DNA of 64,000 nt, from assembly GCA_033764725.1 (NCBI GenBank), contig JANRIR010000021.1:62001-126000 (forward strand), given 5' to 3'. Every line of letters begins with the position of its first letter. The stretch's first letter is position 1. Positions 56,467 through 64,000 of this stretch are shown here, piece after piece. The notes beneath the pieces were generated by a model that was not told where the DNA came from, made no database searches, and was given only the letters and a program-made list of their open reading frames with translations. A program made the translations under genes and the position numbers. The stretch comes from RI-43 sp033764725 (GTDB taxonomy: Bacteria > Pseudomonadota > Alphaproteobacteria > Caulobacterales > Aquidulcibacteraceae).

Positions 56467-56754
56467 ATGATCCGCTCGTTCGCGGACCGGCGCGCTCAGG
56501 CCATCCTGCAGGGCCGGGATCCCGGGAAGGGCTTTTCGGCCGACCTCGTCACGGTCGCTCGCCGCAAGCTGGTGATGCTCGACGCCGCCGCAGCGCTTGC
56601 AGACTTGCGTTCGCCCCCCGCGAACCGTTTGGAGAAACTCGCCGGTGACCGCAAAGGCCAATATTCGATCCGCATCAACGATCAGCACCGCATCTGCTTC
56701 CTCTGGAAGAATGGCGGAGCGGAGAATGTCGAGATCGTCGACTACCACGACTAG
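56467..56754 (+). CDS. higB: HigB-like (RelE superfamily) toxin
   Basis: A 95-residue mRNA endonuclease-type toxin. It starts MIRSFADRRAQAILQGRDPG and ends with the HigB signature, KLAGDRKGQYSIRINDQHRI followed by CFLWKNGGAENVEIVDYHD. The toxin gene comes first and the antitoxin second, the typical higBA order. It overlaps the antitoxin gene by 29 bases and lies 32 bases after the first acyl-CoA dehydrogenase gene. Confidence 0.93.
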   Translation: MIRSFADRRAQAILQGRDPGKGFSADLVTVARRKLVMLDAAAALADLRSPPANRLEKLAGDRKGQYSIRINDQHRICFLWKNGGAENVEIVDYHD

Positions 56755-57052
56755 GCGGCGCGCAGCACTCGGCCCCGTTCATCCCGGCGCAGTGCTGCGC
56801 GAGGAATTTCTGAAGCCGCTGGAACTTTCGCCCTACACTGTGGCGAGAGCGTGCCACGTGCCGCGGACCCGCATCGAAAGGCTGGCGCGAGAGGAAACGC
56901 CCGTAACCGCCGACACCGCGCTGCGGCTCGCCCGCGTACTGAACACGACGCCGGATTTCTGGATGGCGTTGCAGACGCGTTACGACCTTGAAGCCGCGCT
57001 GCATGCCGGCAGCGCGGACTTTGACTTGCTCTCCCCGATTGCTCGCCGATAG
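56726..57052 (+). CDS. higA: HigA-like XRE family antitoxin
   Basis: A protein of 108 residues from the ATG at 56726 inside the 3' end of higB. The first 13 residues (MSRSSTTTTRRRA) are not conserved. The HTH domain begins LGPVHPGAVLREEFLKPLEL, with SPYTVARACHVPRTRIERLA and REETPVTADTALRLARVLNT, ending in TPDFWMALQTRYDLEAALHA. Its stop is eight bases before the second acyl-CoA dehydrogenase ATG. It should repress through the palindrome at 56442. Confidence 0.92.
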   Translation: MSRSSTTTTRRRAALGPVHPGAVLREEFLKPLELSPYTVARACHVPRTRIERLAREETPVTADTALRLARVLNTTPDFWMALQTRYDLEAALHAGSADFDLLSPIARR

Positions 57053-57060
57053 GACCACCT

Positions 57061-58182
57061 ATGCCCGCCTTGACCGAAGAACATGAAATGTTGCGCGACG
57101 CCGCACGGGCCTTCGTGCAGGAAAAAATGCCGGTCGCGCATCTGCGCGCGGTGCGCGATTCAGCGGAGGCCGCAGGCTTCGACCGCACGCTGTGGGCGGA
57201 GATGGCCGCGCTGGGCTGGACCGGCGTGCTCATTCCCGAACAGCATGGCGGATCGGGGCTCGGCTATGTCGGCCTCGGGCTCATCCTTGAAGAAGCCGGG
57301 CGCACGCTCGCGCCCTCGCCGCTTCTGTCGACCGCGCTGATCGGCGCCTCGGCCATTCTGCTGGCGGGATCGGCTGCGCAGCACGCGGCCTGGCTGCCGA
57401 AGATCGCCGCCGGCGAAACCATTCTTGCGCTCGCCATCGACGAGGGCCCGCATCATGCGCCGCACAAGCTCGCTTTGCAGGCGCGCCGCGACGGCGACGC
57501 CTATGCGCTTTCGGGTTCGAAAAAATATGTCGCCGACGGCCATGTCGCGGACGCGTTCGTGGTCGCTGCGCGAGACGGCGGCGCGATCGGTCTGTTTCTG
57601 GTTCCCGCCGACGCGGCCGGCCTTACTGCCACGCCGCTCAAAACGGTCGACAGCCGCGGCGCCACCGATCTGAAGCTCGACGATGTGCGCGTCGAGGCGG
57701 CGCATGTGCTGCACGCGCCCTCGCCTGCTGGCGCAGCGCTGCTCGATCAGATCCTCGATCGCGCCCGCATCGGCCTGGCGGCGGAAATGCTGGGACAGGC
57801 GACGCAGGCCTTCGAAACCACCGCCGAGTATTTGAAGACGCGCACACAATTCGGCCAAGTGATCGGCACGTTCCAGGCGCTGCAGCATCGCGCGGCGAAA
57901 ATGTTCGTCGATATCGAAATGACGCGCTCATGCGTGCTCGATGCGCTGCACGCGCTCGACGAAAACCGCAACGACATCGCCGAATGCGCCTCCCTCGCCA
58001 AGGCGCGCGCGGGCGATACGCTGCACCTGGTGTCCAATGAAATGGTGCAGATGCATGGCGGCATCGGCATGACCGACGCCGCCGATCCGGGTCTCTATCT
58101 CAAACGCGCGCGCGTCGCCGAGGCGCTGTACGGCTCGGCCTCGTTCCATCGCGACCGCTACGCCGCCCTCAACCGGTTTTGA
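57061..58182 (+). CDS. Acyl-CoA dehydrogenase (smaller partner)
   Basis: A 373-residue enzyme of the acyl-CoA dehydrogenase fold starting MPALTEEHEMLRDAARAFVQ. Features: LIPEQHGGSGLGYVGLGLIL, YALSGSKKYVADGHVADAFV, ARIGLAAEMLGQATQAFETT, EYLKTRTQFGQVIGTFQALQ and QMHGGIGMTDAADPGLYLKR. The usual first-domain loop is altered and the catalytic Glu is not obvious, as often seen in the non-catalytic partner of heteromeric dehydrogenases. Its 3' end overlaps the convergent threonine aldolase-like gene by 14 bases. Confidence 0.9.
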   Translation: MPALTEEHEMLRDAARAFVQEKMPVAHLRAVRDSAEAAGFDRTLWAEMAALGWTGVLIPEQHGGSGLGYVGLGLILEEAGRTLAPSPLLSTALIGASAILLAGSAAQHAAWLPKIAAGETILALAIDEGPHHAPHKLALQARRDGDAYALSGSKKYVADGHVADAFVVAARDGGAIGLFLVPADAAGLTATPLKTVDSRGATDLKLDDVRVEAAHVLHAPSPAGAALLDQILDRARIGLAAEMLGQATQAFETTAEYLKTRTQFGQVIGTFQALQHRAAKMFVDIEMTRSCVLDALHALDENRNDIAECASLAKARAGDTLHLVSNEMVQMHGGIGMTDAADPGLYLKRARVAEALYGSASFHRDRYAALNRF

Positions 58183-59182
58183 GCGATCGCAGCAGCGCGC
58201 AGAGCGCCTCAACCTCGTCTGCGCCGTGGTCCCACGACACGACGAGGCGCGCCTCGTCCCCGTGCGGCCCCCAATCGTAGAAATCGGCCCCGCCCGCCCG
58301 CAGCGCCGCCAGCAGTCGCGCGCCCGGGCGAATGAAGACATGGTTCGATTGCACCGGCGCGCTCACCCAATCGCCCGCCGCCGCAGCGATCTGCAGTGCG
58401 AGCGCGTTGGCGCGCCGCGCGAGCGCGAGCCAGAGATCGTCCTCGAGATAAGCGAGCATCTGGGCTGCGAGAAAGCGGTGCTTGGCGACCAGATGGCCGC
58501 TGCGCTTGCGCAGCCGGTCAAGGCCGCGCACGGCCGTGCGGTCGAACACGATGATCGCCTCGGCCGCCATCGCGCCGTTCTTGGTGGCGCCGAAACTCAA
58601 CACGTCAACGCCGGCGGCGGCCGCGCGCGGCGCGCAGCCAAGATGCGCCACCGCATTGGCGAACCGCGCGCCGTCCATATGAACCTTCAAGCCCGCGGCA
58701 TGCGCCGCATCCGTCAGGGCCTGCACCTCTTCCGGCGCGTAGACGGCGCCGCGCTCGGTGCACTGGCTGATCGACAGCGCCTGCGGCAAAACCGAATGCA
58801 CACCGCGCTGATTGCGCGACAGCGCCTCGTGCAGGCCCGCGACGGTGATCTTGGCGGCGTCGCCGTCGATCAGCACCAGCTTCGCGCCGGCGGCAAAAAA
58901 TCCTGGCGCGCCGCATTCATCGGTTTCGATATGCGCTTCGCGATGGCACAGCACAGCGCCCCAGGGATCGACCATGCCGGCGAGCGCGATGGCGTTCGTC
59001 GCGGTGCCGGACGTCGTCAGCAAAACCTCGACGTCGGCGTCGAAGCAGGCGCACAGGCGCGCGGTCAAAGCGTGCGTCAGCGCATCGTCGCCGTAGGAAT
59101 TGACGCGCCCCGCATTGGCCCGCGCAATCGCGTCCAGGATTGCGGGATGGACCGAGGCGGTGGTGTCGGAACGGAAATTCAT
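58169..59182 (-). CDS. Low-specificity threonine aldolase / beta-eliminating lyase family
   Basis: A PLP enzyme of 337 residues starting MNFRSDTTASVHPAILDAIA. Motifs: NSYGDDALTHALTARLCACF, TSGTATNAIALAGMVDP, HIETDECGAPGFFA, HMDGARFANAVAHLG and the PLP Lys in DVLSFGATKNGAMAAEAII. The family cleaves L-threonine and related beta-hydroxy amino acids to glycine and aldehyde. LtaE is the closest named type, but stereo-preference cannot be read. Confidence 0.92.
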   Translation of the reverse strand: MNFRSDTTASVHPAILDAIARANAGRVNSYGDDALTHALTARLCACFDADVEVLLTTSGTATNAIALAGMVDPWGAVLCHREAHIETDECGAPGFFAAGAKLVLIDGDAAKITVAGLHEALSRNQRGVHSVLPQALSISQCTERGAVYAPEEVQALTDAAHAAGLKVHMDGARFANAVAHLGCAPRAAAAGVDVLSFGATKNGAMAAEAIIVFDRTAVRGLDRLRKRSGHLVAKHRFLAAQMLAYLEDDLWLALARRANALALQIAAAAGDWVSAPVQSNHVFIRPGARLLAALRAGGADFYDWGPHGDEARLVVSWDHGADEVEALCALLRSLKTG

Positions 59183-59201
59183 GCGATCGCTTCGCGCGTG
59201 G

Positions 59202-59894
59202 TCACACGCGCCCCGTGACCGGGATCAGCGCGCCGGTGATCGGCGCGCCGGCGTCGGAGATCAGAAACAGGATCACCCGCGCCAGCGCTTCCGGGCTGAC
59301 CCAGGCGCTGAAATCCGCATCCGGCATGTCGCGGCGATTGGCCGGCGTGTCGATGGTCGAGGGCAGCACCGCGTTCACGGTGACGAACTTGTCCTTCACT
59401 TCCACCGCGAGGCTCTCGGTGAAGCGATGCACCGCCGATTTCGAGGCGGCGTAGGCGCCCATGCCGGCGCCGGATTTCAACGCCGCATTGGCGCCGATAT
59501 TGACGATGCGCCCGGCGCCGGCGGCGACGAGGTGCGGCAGCGCCGCCTGGCTGGCGTGCAGGGTCGTTTTCAGATTGACGGCGAACATGAACTCCCAGGT
59601 CGCGGGATCCCCACTCTCGACCGTCTCCCAGCGAAAGCCGCCGGCGATGTTGATCAGGGCGTCGAGCCGTCCGAAACGCTGCGCGGCGGCGTCGATCGCT
59701 GCGCGCGCGGCGGCGGCGTCCATCAGATTGACGCCCGCGGCGATCATGTGCCGATCCGGCGCCAGAAACTCCGGCGGCGCGGCGGGTCCGGCATCGAGCG
59801 CAACGACCCGTGCGCCCTGATCGGCCGCAGCCTGCGCCACCACCCGTCCCAGCGCGCCGAACGCACCCGTCACGACAACGACCCTATCCGCCAT
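59202..59894 (-). CDS. Short-chain dehydrogenase/reductase
   Basis: An SDR of 230 residues. The cofactor loop is VVTGAFGALGRVVAQAAADQ; ALDAGPAAPPE suggests NAD preference. DALINIAGGFRW is the NAG-like motif, and the catalytic Tyr-Lys is in YAASKSAVHRFTESLAVEVK. The Ser would be in NIGANAALKSGAGMGA, where the usual S-position is changed. Start MADRVVVVTG is clear. It lies 19 bases upstream of the threonine aldolase-like gene in the same direction. Substrate unknown. Confidence 0.9.
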   Translation of the reverse strand: MADRVVVVTGAFGALGRVVAQAAADQGARVVALDAGPAAPPEFLAPDRHMIAAGVNLMDAAAARAAIDAAAQRFGRLDALINIAGGFRWETVESGDPATWEFMFAVNLKTTLHASQAALPHLVAAGAGRIVNIGANAALKSGAGMGAYAASKSAVHRFTESLAVEVKDKFVTVNAVLPSTIDTPANRRDMPDADFSAWVSPEALARVILFLISDAGAPITGALIPVTGRV

Positions 59895-59978
59895 GATCTG
59901 CTCCGCGCGCGTGCTGCGTCGGCGATGGCTTAGCAGCGCGCCCGCGCCGGCTCCAGGGCGCGCCGCGCCGATTTCGCG

Positions 59979-60461
59979 TCAGCGCGCGCCTGGCGGCGGC
60001 GGATCGAGCCAATCCTGATCCATCAGCCGCATGCGCGTGGCGACGCTGATAAAAAAGGCCGTCGACCAGGCGACGAGGATCACGCCGTTCGCCGCCTCGA
60101 TGGCGCTGACCAGCCGCCAGCGCGGCGACAGCACGATGTCGCCGTAGCCGAGCGACATGAAGGTGACTGTAGAGAAGTACACCGCCTCCTCCAGGGCGCG
60201 GGCCTCGCCCAGGAGCAGGTAGAGCGCTGCATAGAGCCAGACCTCCACCGTGTGCAGCCCGATCACGCCGAACACCACGAACAGGACGAGCCCCGCCTGG
60301 CCGAACCGCGTCTCGTGCGGACGAAAGCGCGCGCCGCCGCGATTCATCAGGTGCGCCAGCGTCAACAGACCCCAGAAATGAATGAGCACCGTGATCGCCA
60401 CCATCGCGGTCGCGACCGCGAGGTTCTGCGCGAGATTGTCGCCGACGGGCGATGCGGACAT
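59979..60461 (-). CDS. Two-transmembrane potassium channel-like protein
   Basis: A 160-residue protein from the ATG at 60461. Hydrophobic segments lie at about 14-38, 55-80 (FGQAGLVLFVVFGVIGLHTV) and 125-148. The pore loop is YFSTVTFMSLGYGDIVLSPR, with the K+ filter read as LGYGD (canonical TVGYGD). The first helix is an extra one before the classical two, so the topology is three helices. No regulatory domain follows. Divergent from the dipeptidase gene. Confidence 0.86.
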   Translation of the reverse strand: MSASPVGDNLAQNLAVATAMVAITVLIHFWGLLTLAHLMNRGGARFRPHETRFGQAGLVLFVVFGVIGLHTVEVWLYAALYLLLGEARALEEAVYFSTVTFMSLGYGDIVLSPRWRLVSAIEAANGVILVAWSTAFFISVATRMRLMDQDWLDPPPPGAR

Positions 60462-60619
60462 GGCGTGCGCTCTCAAGGCCGAGCAATGACACGGGGAACC
60501 ATGGCGACGGCGTGCACGCAAGATGGGCGCGCGCTGCGACTGCCGCGCTGCGTGCGGCGAAAGCGATTGACCGGTCCGGGAGGCGCCGGAATAATTTTGC
60601 GGAGATGGGGACGACGCAC

Positions 60620-61861
60620 ATGCTCACCTTCACCCGCGCCGCGCCGGCCTTGGCGCTTTGTCTGGCGGCGTGCGCCACCGCGACGCCGGCGGACGTATCC
60701 TCGCCGCGCGCCATCCACGAACGTGCGCTTACGCTCGACACGCACCTCGATACGCCAGCGCTGATGGGCCAACCCGGCTGGGATCTGACTCAGCGCCACG
60801 ATCCGCGCCAGGATTTCAGCCAGGTCGATCTGCCGCGCATGATCGAGGGCGGCCTCGATGGCGGCTTTTGGGTGATCTACACCCCGCAAGGGCCATTGGG
60901 CGCTGAGCCCTATGCGGCGGCGCGCGACGCTGCGCTGCGCCGCGCCGTCACCATTCGCGACGCGGCCGCGCGCTACAACCAGCATTTCGAACTCGCCTAC
61001 ACCGCAGACGACGCCGAGCGCATCGCGGCGGCCGGCAAGCGCATCATGTTCATCTCGATCGAGAACGGTTACCCGATCGGCGAAGATCTTTCGCTAATGA
61101 CGACGTTCTATCTGCTCGGCGCGCGCATGTTCGGGCCGGTGCATTTCGCCAACAACCAGTTCGGCGACAGCGCCACCGATCCGAATGGTCCGCGCTGGAA
61201 CGGCTTGAGCCCGCTGGGCAGACAGGCTGTCGCGGAAGCCAATCGCCTCGGCATGGTGCTCGACGCTTCGCACGCCTCCGACGCCGTGTTCGACGAAATG
61301 CTGACGCTGTCGCGCACGCCCATCATCCTGTCGCACACCGGCGCTAAGGCGATCTACGACCATCCGCGCAACCTCGACGACGATCGCCTGCGCCGGCTCG
61401 CCGCCGCAGGCGGCGTCATCCAGGTCAATTCGCTCGGCGCCTATCTGACGCCGCTGCCGCCATCGCCGGAACGCCAAGCCGCGCTGCGCGCGATGCGCGG
61501 AAGCCTGTCGAACGCGCCGGCGGAATCCTTGAGCGCAGCGCAGGCCTTGCAGATGCTGCAGGCGCGCCGTCAGCTTGAGGCGCAGTTTCCCGCCCCGCAA
61601 GCGACGTTCGACGATTTCATGCGCCACCTCTTGCACATTCTCGAGGTGGTCGGGCCTGAGCATGTCGGCATCGGCGCCGATTTTGACGGCGGCGGCGGTG
61701 TCGTCGGCATGCAGGACGTCGCCGATTTTCCCAAGATCACGGAACGCCTGCTCGCGGCCGGCTATAGCGAAGCCGACATCCGCAATATTTGGGGCGGCAA
61801 CACGCTGCGCGTGCTGCGCGCCGCGGAGGCCTATGCGCGCAACCCGACGCCGGCGCCGTAA
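60620..61861 (+). CDS. Membrane dipeptidase (M19, renal dipeptidase family) lipoprotein
   Basis: A 413-residue zinc dipeptidase from the ATG at 60620, preferred because GGGGA lies eight bases upstream and the signal MLTFTRAAPALALCLAACAT has a lipobox (LAAC). Metal ligands follow the M19 pattern: TLDTHLDTPAL (HxD), FISIENGYPIG (bridging Glu), LDASHASDAVFDEML and IILSHTGAKAIYDH (His), and GIGADFDGGGGVVG (Asp). It would cleave dipeptides in the periplasm. Confidence 0.94.
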   Translation: MLTFTRAAPALALCLAACATATPADVSSPRAIHERALTLDTHLDTPALMGQPGWDLTQRHDPRQDFSQVDLPRMIEGGLDGGFWVIYTPQGPLGAEPYAAARDAALRRAVTIRDAAARYNQHFELAYTADDAERIAAAGKRIMFISIENGYPIGEDLSLMTTFYLLGARMFGPVHFANNQFGDSATDPNGPRWNGLSPLGRQAVAEANRLGMVLDASHASDAVFDEMLTLSRTPIILSHTGAKAIYDHPRNLDDDRLRRLAAAGGVIQVNSLGAYLTPLPPSPERQAALRAMRGSLSNAPAESLSAAQALQMLQARRQLEAQFPAPQATFDDFMRHLLHILEVVGPEHVGIGADFDGGGGVVGMQDVADFPKITERLLAAGYSEADIRNIWGGNTLRVLRAAEAYARNPTPAP

Positions 61862-61894
61862 AGCGCGCGGCGTCGGGCGCAGCGATGCGGCGCG

Positions 61895-62716
61895 TTAGCC
61901 GCGGCCTTGCCGGTCGATCGCCTCGACCAGCGCATCGACCTGCGTGAAGAAGGGCGAATGGCCGGCGTCGAGCGGAATGGTTTCGCGCACCGGCGTGGCC
62001 GCGATCATTCGATCCTGCAGCGCTGGGCTGACGACGCGATCCTGCGCGGTGCGCACATAGACGCGATCCACGCCGCCGAAATTGCCGGTGAGATTGACCG
62101 CCTGGTTCAAGGGCGGCAGCGGCTCCTCCACCATCAGGCTCGGCGTGCGGGCGGCGACCTCCGCGCTGCAATCGTTGCAGAACAAGGCGGCCTGCTGCTC
62201 CGGCGCGATGGCGGCGACGAGGCGCTGCTGATCGATGCGGAACGCGGGGCCGGCGGCAGAATCGGCGTCCTCCGACGACAGCGCCTGCAGCGACTGCCCG
62301 GCCTGCGGCAGGTAGGCGGCGACATAGACCAGCGTGCGGATGCGCTCGGGCACGGCTTCGGCCACGTTGGAGATCGTGATCCCGCCAAAGCTGTGGCCGA
62401 CGAGAACGACTTGCCCGCCGTCGGCGGGCATCGCGGCGAGCACGGCGTCGCGATAGCGATCAAGCGTCATCTCCGCAGCGGGCGCCGGATTGGCCGCGCG
62501 GCCCGGCAGAGTGACGACCGCCACGGCGCGGCCGCGCGCCTCGAGGCCGGACTTCACCGCATCCCAGGCGCGGCCATCCATGAACGCGCCATGCACGAGA
62601 ACGATCGTCGGCAAGCTGGATTGTTGCGCCGGCGGCGCAGCGGGCGTGGTGTCGGATTGCGGCGTGCACGCCGCGGTGAGCGCAAGTGCTGCGGCCAGAA
62701 GCGTTCTACGAAGCAT
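61895..62716 (-). CDS. Lipoprotein alpha/beta hydrolase
   Basis: A 273-residue protein from the ATG at 62716. The signal peptide ends LALTAAC (lipobox, Cys17). The hydrolase fold shows TIVLVHGAFMDGRAWDAVKS (oxyanion strand), the nucleophile in VVLVGHSFGGITISNVAEAV and the catalytic His in LDAGHSPFFTQVDAL. The sequence resembles MhpC/esterase-type hydrolases (also called salicylate-esterase-like) that carry a DRVV acid-loop region (RTAQDRVVSPALQ). Substrate unknown. Convergent with the dipeptidase, 33 bases apart. Confidence 0.9.
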   Translation of the reverse strand: MLRRTLLAAALALTAACTPQSDTTPAAPPAQQSSLPTIVLVHGAFMDGRAWDAVKSGLEARGRAVAVVTLPGRAANPAPAAEMTLDRYRDAVLAAMPADGGQVVLVGHSFGGITISNVAEAVPERIRTLVYVAAYLPQAGQSLQALSSEDADSAAGPAFRIDQQRLVAAIAPEQQAALFCNDCSAEVAARTPSLMVEEPLPPLNQAVNLTGNFGGVDRVYVRTAQDRVVSPALQDRMIAATPVRETIPLDAGHSPFFTQVDALVEAIDRQGRG

Positions 62717-62797
62717 GGCGTGGTCCCCTGTCGATGGTCGACGCGCGCGCATATCATGGGCGCATGACAAGCGCGACGGGACAACGCGGTTAAGTTT

Positions 62798-63796
62798 TCA
62801 CCAAGAGGCGGCGGCGTCCTGCGTGCAGCTGGCCTGCATCCAGCGCAGATTGATCCCCAATCTGTCCGCGTCGTAATCGCCCCACACGTAGGATGTCGCG
62901 CGCTGGCTGTCGCCTTCGTGCACATAGAGCGTCAGCGACGGCCTGTTGGTTCCCGTCGCCCATTCCACGCGGCGCAGCCGCAAGAACAGCCGCCGCGGCG
63001 GGCTTTCATCCGTCGTGATGACGGCGTCGCCGCCTTGATCGTGCAAGCGAACGTCGCGCGTGAAATACCAATCCCGCGCGCTGGCGCCGGCGCCGGACTC
63101 GCCATGGTTGGCGCCGCGCAGAACAGAAACCCAACACGAGAACGGCCGCGCGCGGCGCAATCGGTACTGCGTGGATGTCGGCGCATCGCTTGCGCGACGA
63201 GTCAGCGGCGCGACGCGCTCATCGATCCAGATCGCATCGGCCGACACCGACACGCGCCGCGCCAGAAGCGCGGGCGCGCCTGAAGCGCTGCGCGTGCGGC
63301 ACGCATCGCCGACGACGCCGACGAACTGGCCCGCTTCGCGCGACCAGGCCATGTCGCACGCGGCGTTATGGGAGAGCGTCTGCGCCGTCAGCGCCGCAAG
63401 GCGCGACGGGTCGCGCAGGGCCCCGTCGAAGGCGGCGCGCGATGCGTCGGTCGGCTCGAAGCGCTGCGACCGCAAGCCCCCGCCCGCCTCGGCCGAGAAA
63501 ACGTAAAGCGATTGCGCCGTCGCGCCGCTTTGTGTGCGTTCCACCAGATAGACGTTCGCGCCGAGCGCGGCGACATCGACCTTGCGGATCGCCATGTGCG
63601 TGCGCGGCGTCGCTGCATCCGCCGCGCCTGTGTCGGCGGCGAAAAACACTTGCAGGTCGTTGTCGAAGCGACCCTCGAACAGCGCAGCGAAATCGCCAAG
63701 CGCACGATCGCCCTGCGTTTGGGCGTGCGCCGGCGCGATCGCGATCAGCGCGGCGCAGGCCGCCAGAGCGGCGCTGCGCACGCGCGACCAAAGCAC
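62798..63796 (-). CDS. Exported protein resembling CpcT/CpeT chromophore lyases
   Basis: A protein of 332 residues with a GTG start at 63796 and a signal peptide (AALAACAALIAIAPAHAQ). The mature part, LGDFAALFEGRFDNDLQVFF, HMAIRKVDVAALGANVYLVE and SLYVFSAEAGGGLRSQRFEP, has the layout of CpcT/CpeT (DUF1001-like) proteins, which in cyanobacteria attach bilins. The organism shows no sign of phycobilisomes, so the function must differ. The start directly follows the TonB-receptor stop, so the two are cotranscribed. Confidence 0.6.
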   Translation of the reverse strand: MLWSRVRSAALAACAALIAIAPAHAQTQGDRALGDFAALFEGRFDNDLQVFFAADTGAADAATPRTHMAIRKVDVAALGANVYLVERTQSGATAQSLYVFSAEAGGGLRSQRFEPTDASRAAFDGALRDPSRLAALTAQTLSHNAACDMAWSREAGQFVGVVGDACRTRSASGAPALLARRVSVSADAIWIDERVAPLTRRASDAPTSTQYRLRRARPFSCWVSVLRGANHGESGAGASARDWYFTRDVRLHDQGGDAVITTDESPPRRLFLRLRRVEWATGTNRPSLTLYVHEGDSQRATSYVWGDYDADRLGINLRWMQASCTQDAAASW

Positions 63797-64000
63797 TTAG
63801 AAATCCACCGTCAACGTGACGCCGAAGGCGGCCTTGCGCGGCGCCGACACCGCGAATGCGCGCGGGGTGCCGGTGAAGCCCGGCGGCGTCGCCGGACGTG
63901 CGCCGAGGAAATCGACGTAGCGCAGGATGCCTTCAGGCGTGTTCTGGTCGAGGATGTTCTTGCCCCACACCGAGAGACGGAAATTGTCCGCCTCGAGGCC
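63797..64000 (-). CDS. TonB-dependent receptor, C-terminal end (5' part outside window)
   Basis: The final 67 codons of an outer-membrane beta-barrel: NFRLSVWGKNILDQNTPEGI, RYVDFLGARPA and the ending AAFGVTLTVDF with the terminal Phe needed for barrel insertion. The motif WGKNILDQ before the last strands and the closing segment are typical of TonB-dependent receptors. Ligand unknown. It is immediately followed by the CpcT-like gene. Confidence 0.88.
   Translation of the reverse strand, partial: GLEADNFRLSVWGKNILDQNTPEGILRYVDFLGARPATPPGFTGTPRAFAVSAPRKAAFGVTLTVDF

Noticed and set aside
56907..56932. GTAACC within higA as a third sigma-type promoter
   Set aside because: It lies inside coding sequence and the bases 16 positions later are not CGTA.
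62790..62804. CtrA-like TTAA-N7-CCAA upstream of the lipoprotein hydrolase
   Set aside because: Only the first half matches; CCAA is not TTAA, so a chance match is more likely.

Overview
The window is one continuous stretch of GC-rich chromosome with tightly packed genes, many overlapping by 4 bases. It has the character of an alphaproteobacterium of the Caulobacterales/Hyphomonadaceae type. Support: a class I lysyl-tRNA synthetase, a MetH split into two genes, an ECF sigma factor with an NrsF-type anti-sigma factor, DUF4908 and TIGR02302 proteins, LptM between argH and lysA, and a perfect CtrA-type box. No rRNA, tRNA, CRISPR array, insertion sequence or prophage was recognised. The assignment rests on gene content read by eye, not on a search.

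Layout. 1-2.2 kb: 3' part of a cytochrome c gene, kdsB and pheA. 2.2-4.6 kb: a sigma factor/anti-sigma pair followed by DoxX-like and YHS genes. Each of the two transcription units is preceded by the same GTAACC-N16-CGTA element, and a strong terminator closes the block. 4.7-9 kb: nudC, rmuC, a TetR regulator, a twin-TM protein and a PduO-type adenosyltransferase. 9.2-10.9 kb: an overlapping three-gene set of a class II Fic protein, an unknown protein and a lipoprotein. 11-13.8 kb: etfBA and 3-hydroxybutyryl-CoA dehydrogenase. 14-24 kb: membrane proteins, a PiuC-type dioxygenase, a Gly/Glu-rich lipoprotein, tlpA-like, argH-lptM, lysA, TIGR02302, hpt and a zinc-ribbon protein. 24.3-28.3 kb: ftsEX, ydcF, plsC and DUF2125. 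28.3-33 kb: tyrC-hisC-chorismate mutase facing away from metX-metW. 33-39.5 kb: PII, a methyltransferase, gloB-cupin, ccdAB, DUF4908, a voltage-gated channel and two CHAP paralogues.

39.5-45.9 kb is a methionine/one-carbon operon: ArsR-methyltransferase, metF, metH part 1, vapBC, metH part 2. 46-55 kb: mlaA, mlaC, an unknown protein, pyrD, an S24 repressor, sixA, lysS, a TPR-like protein, and a glycosyltransferase with a small membrane protein. 55.2-58.2 kb: two acyl-CoA dehydrogenases with higBA between them. 58-64 kb: a threonine aldolase-like enzyme, an SDR, a K+ channel, a dipeptidase, a hydrolase, a CpcT-like protein and the 3' end of a TonB-dependent receptor gene.

The most interesting points are: the twin sigma-factor promoters; the CtrA box in front of a CHAP hydrolase gene; toxin-antitoxin modules placed between partner genes in two separate operons; a sodium-channel-family protein with a calcium-type selectivity filter; a palindrome over the start codon of the ArsR-methyltransferase gene; and two families of dispersed inverted repeats whose hairpin stems covary between copies.
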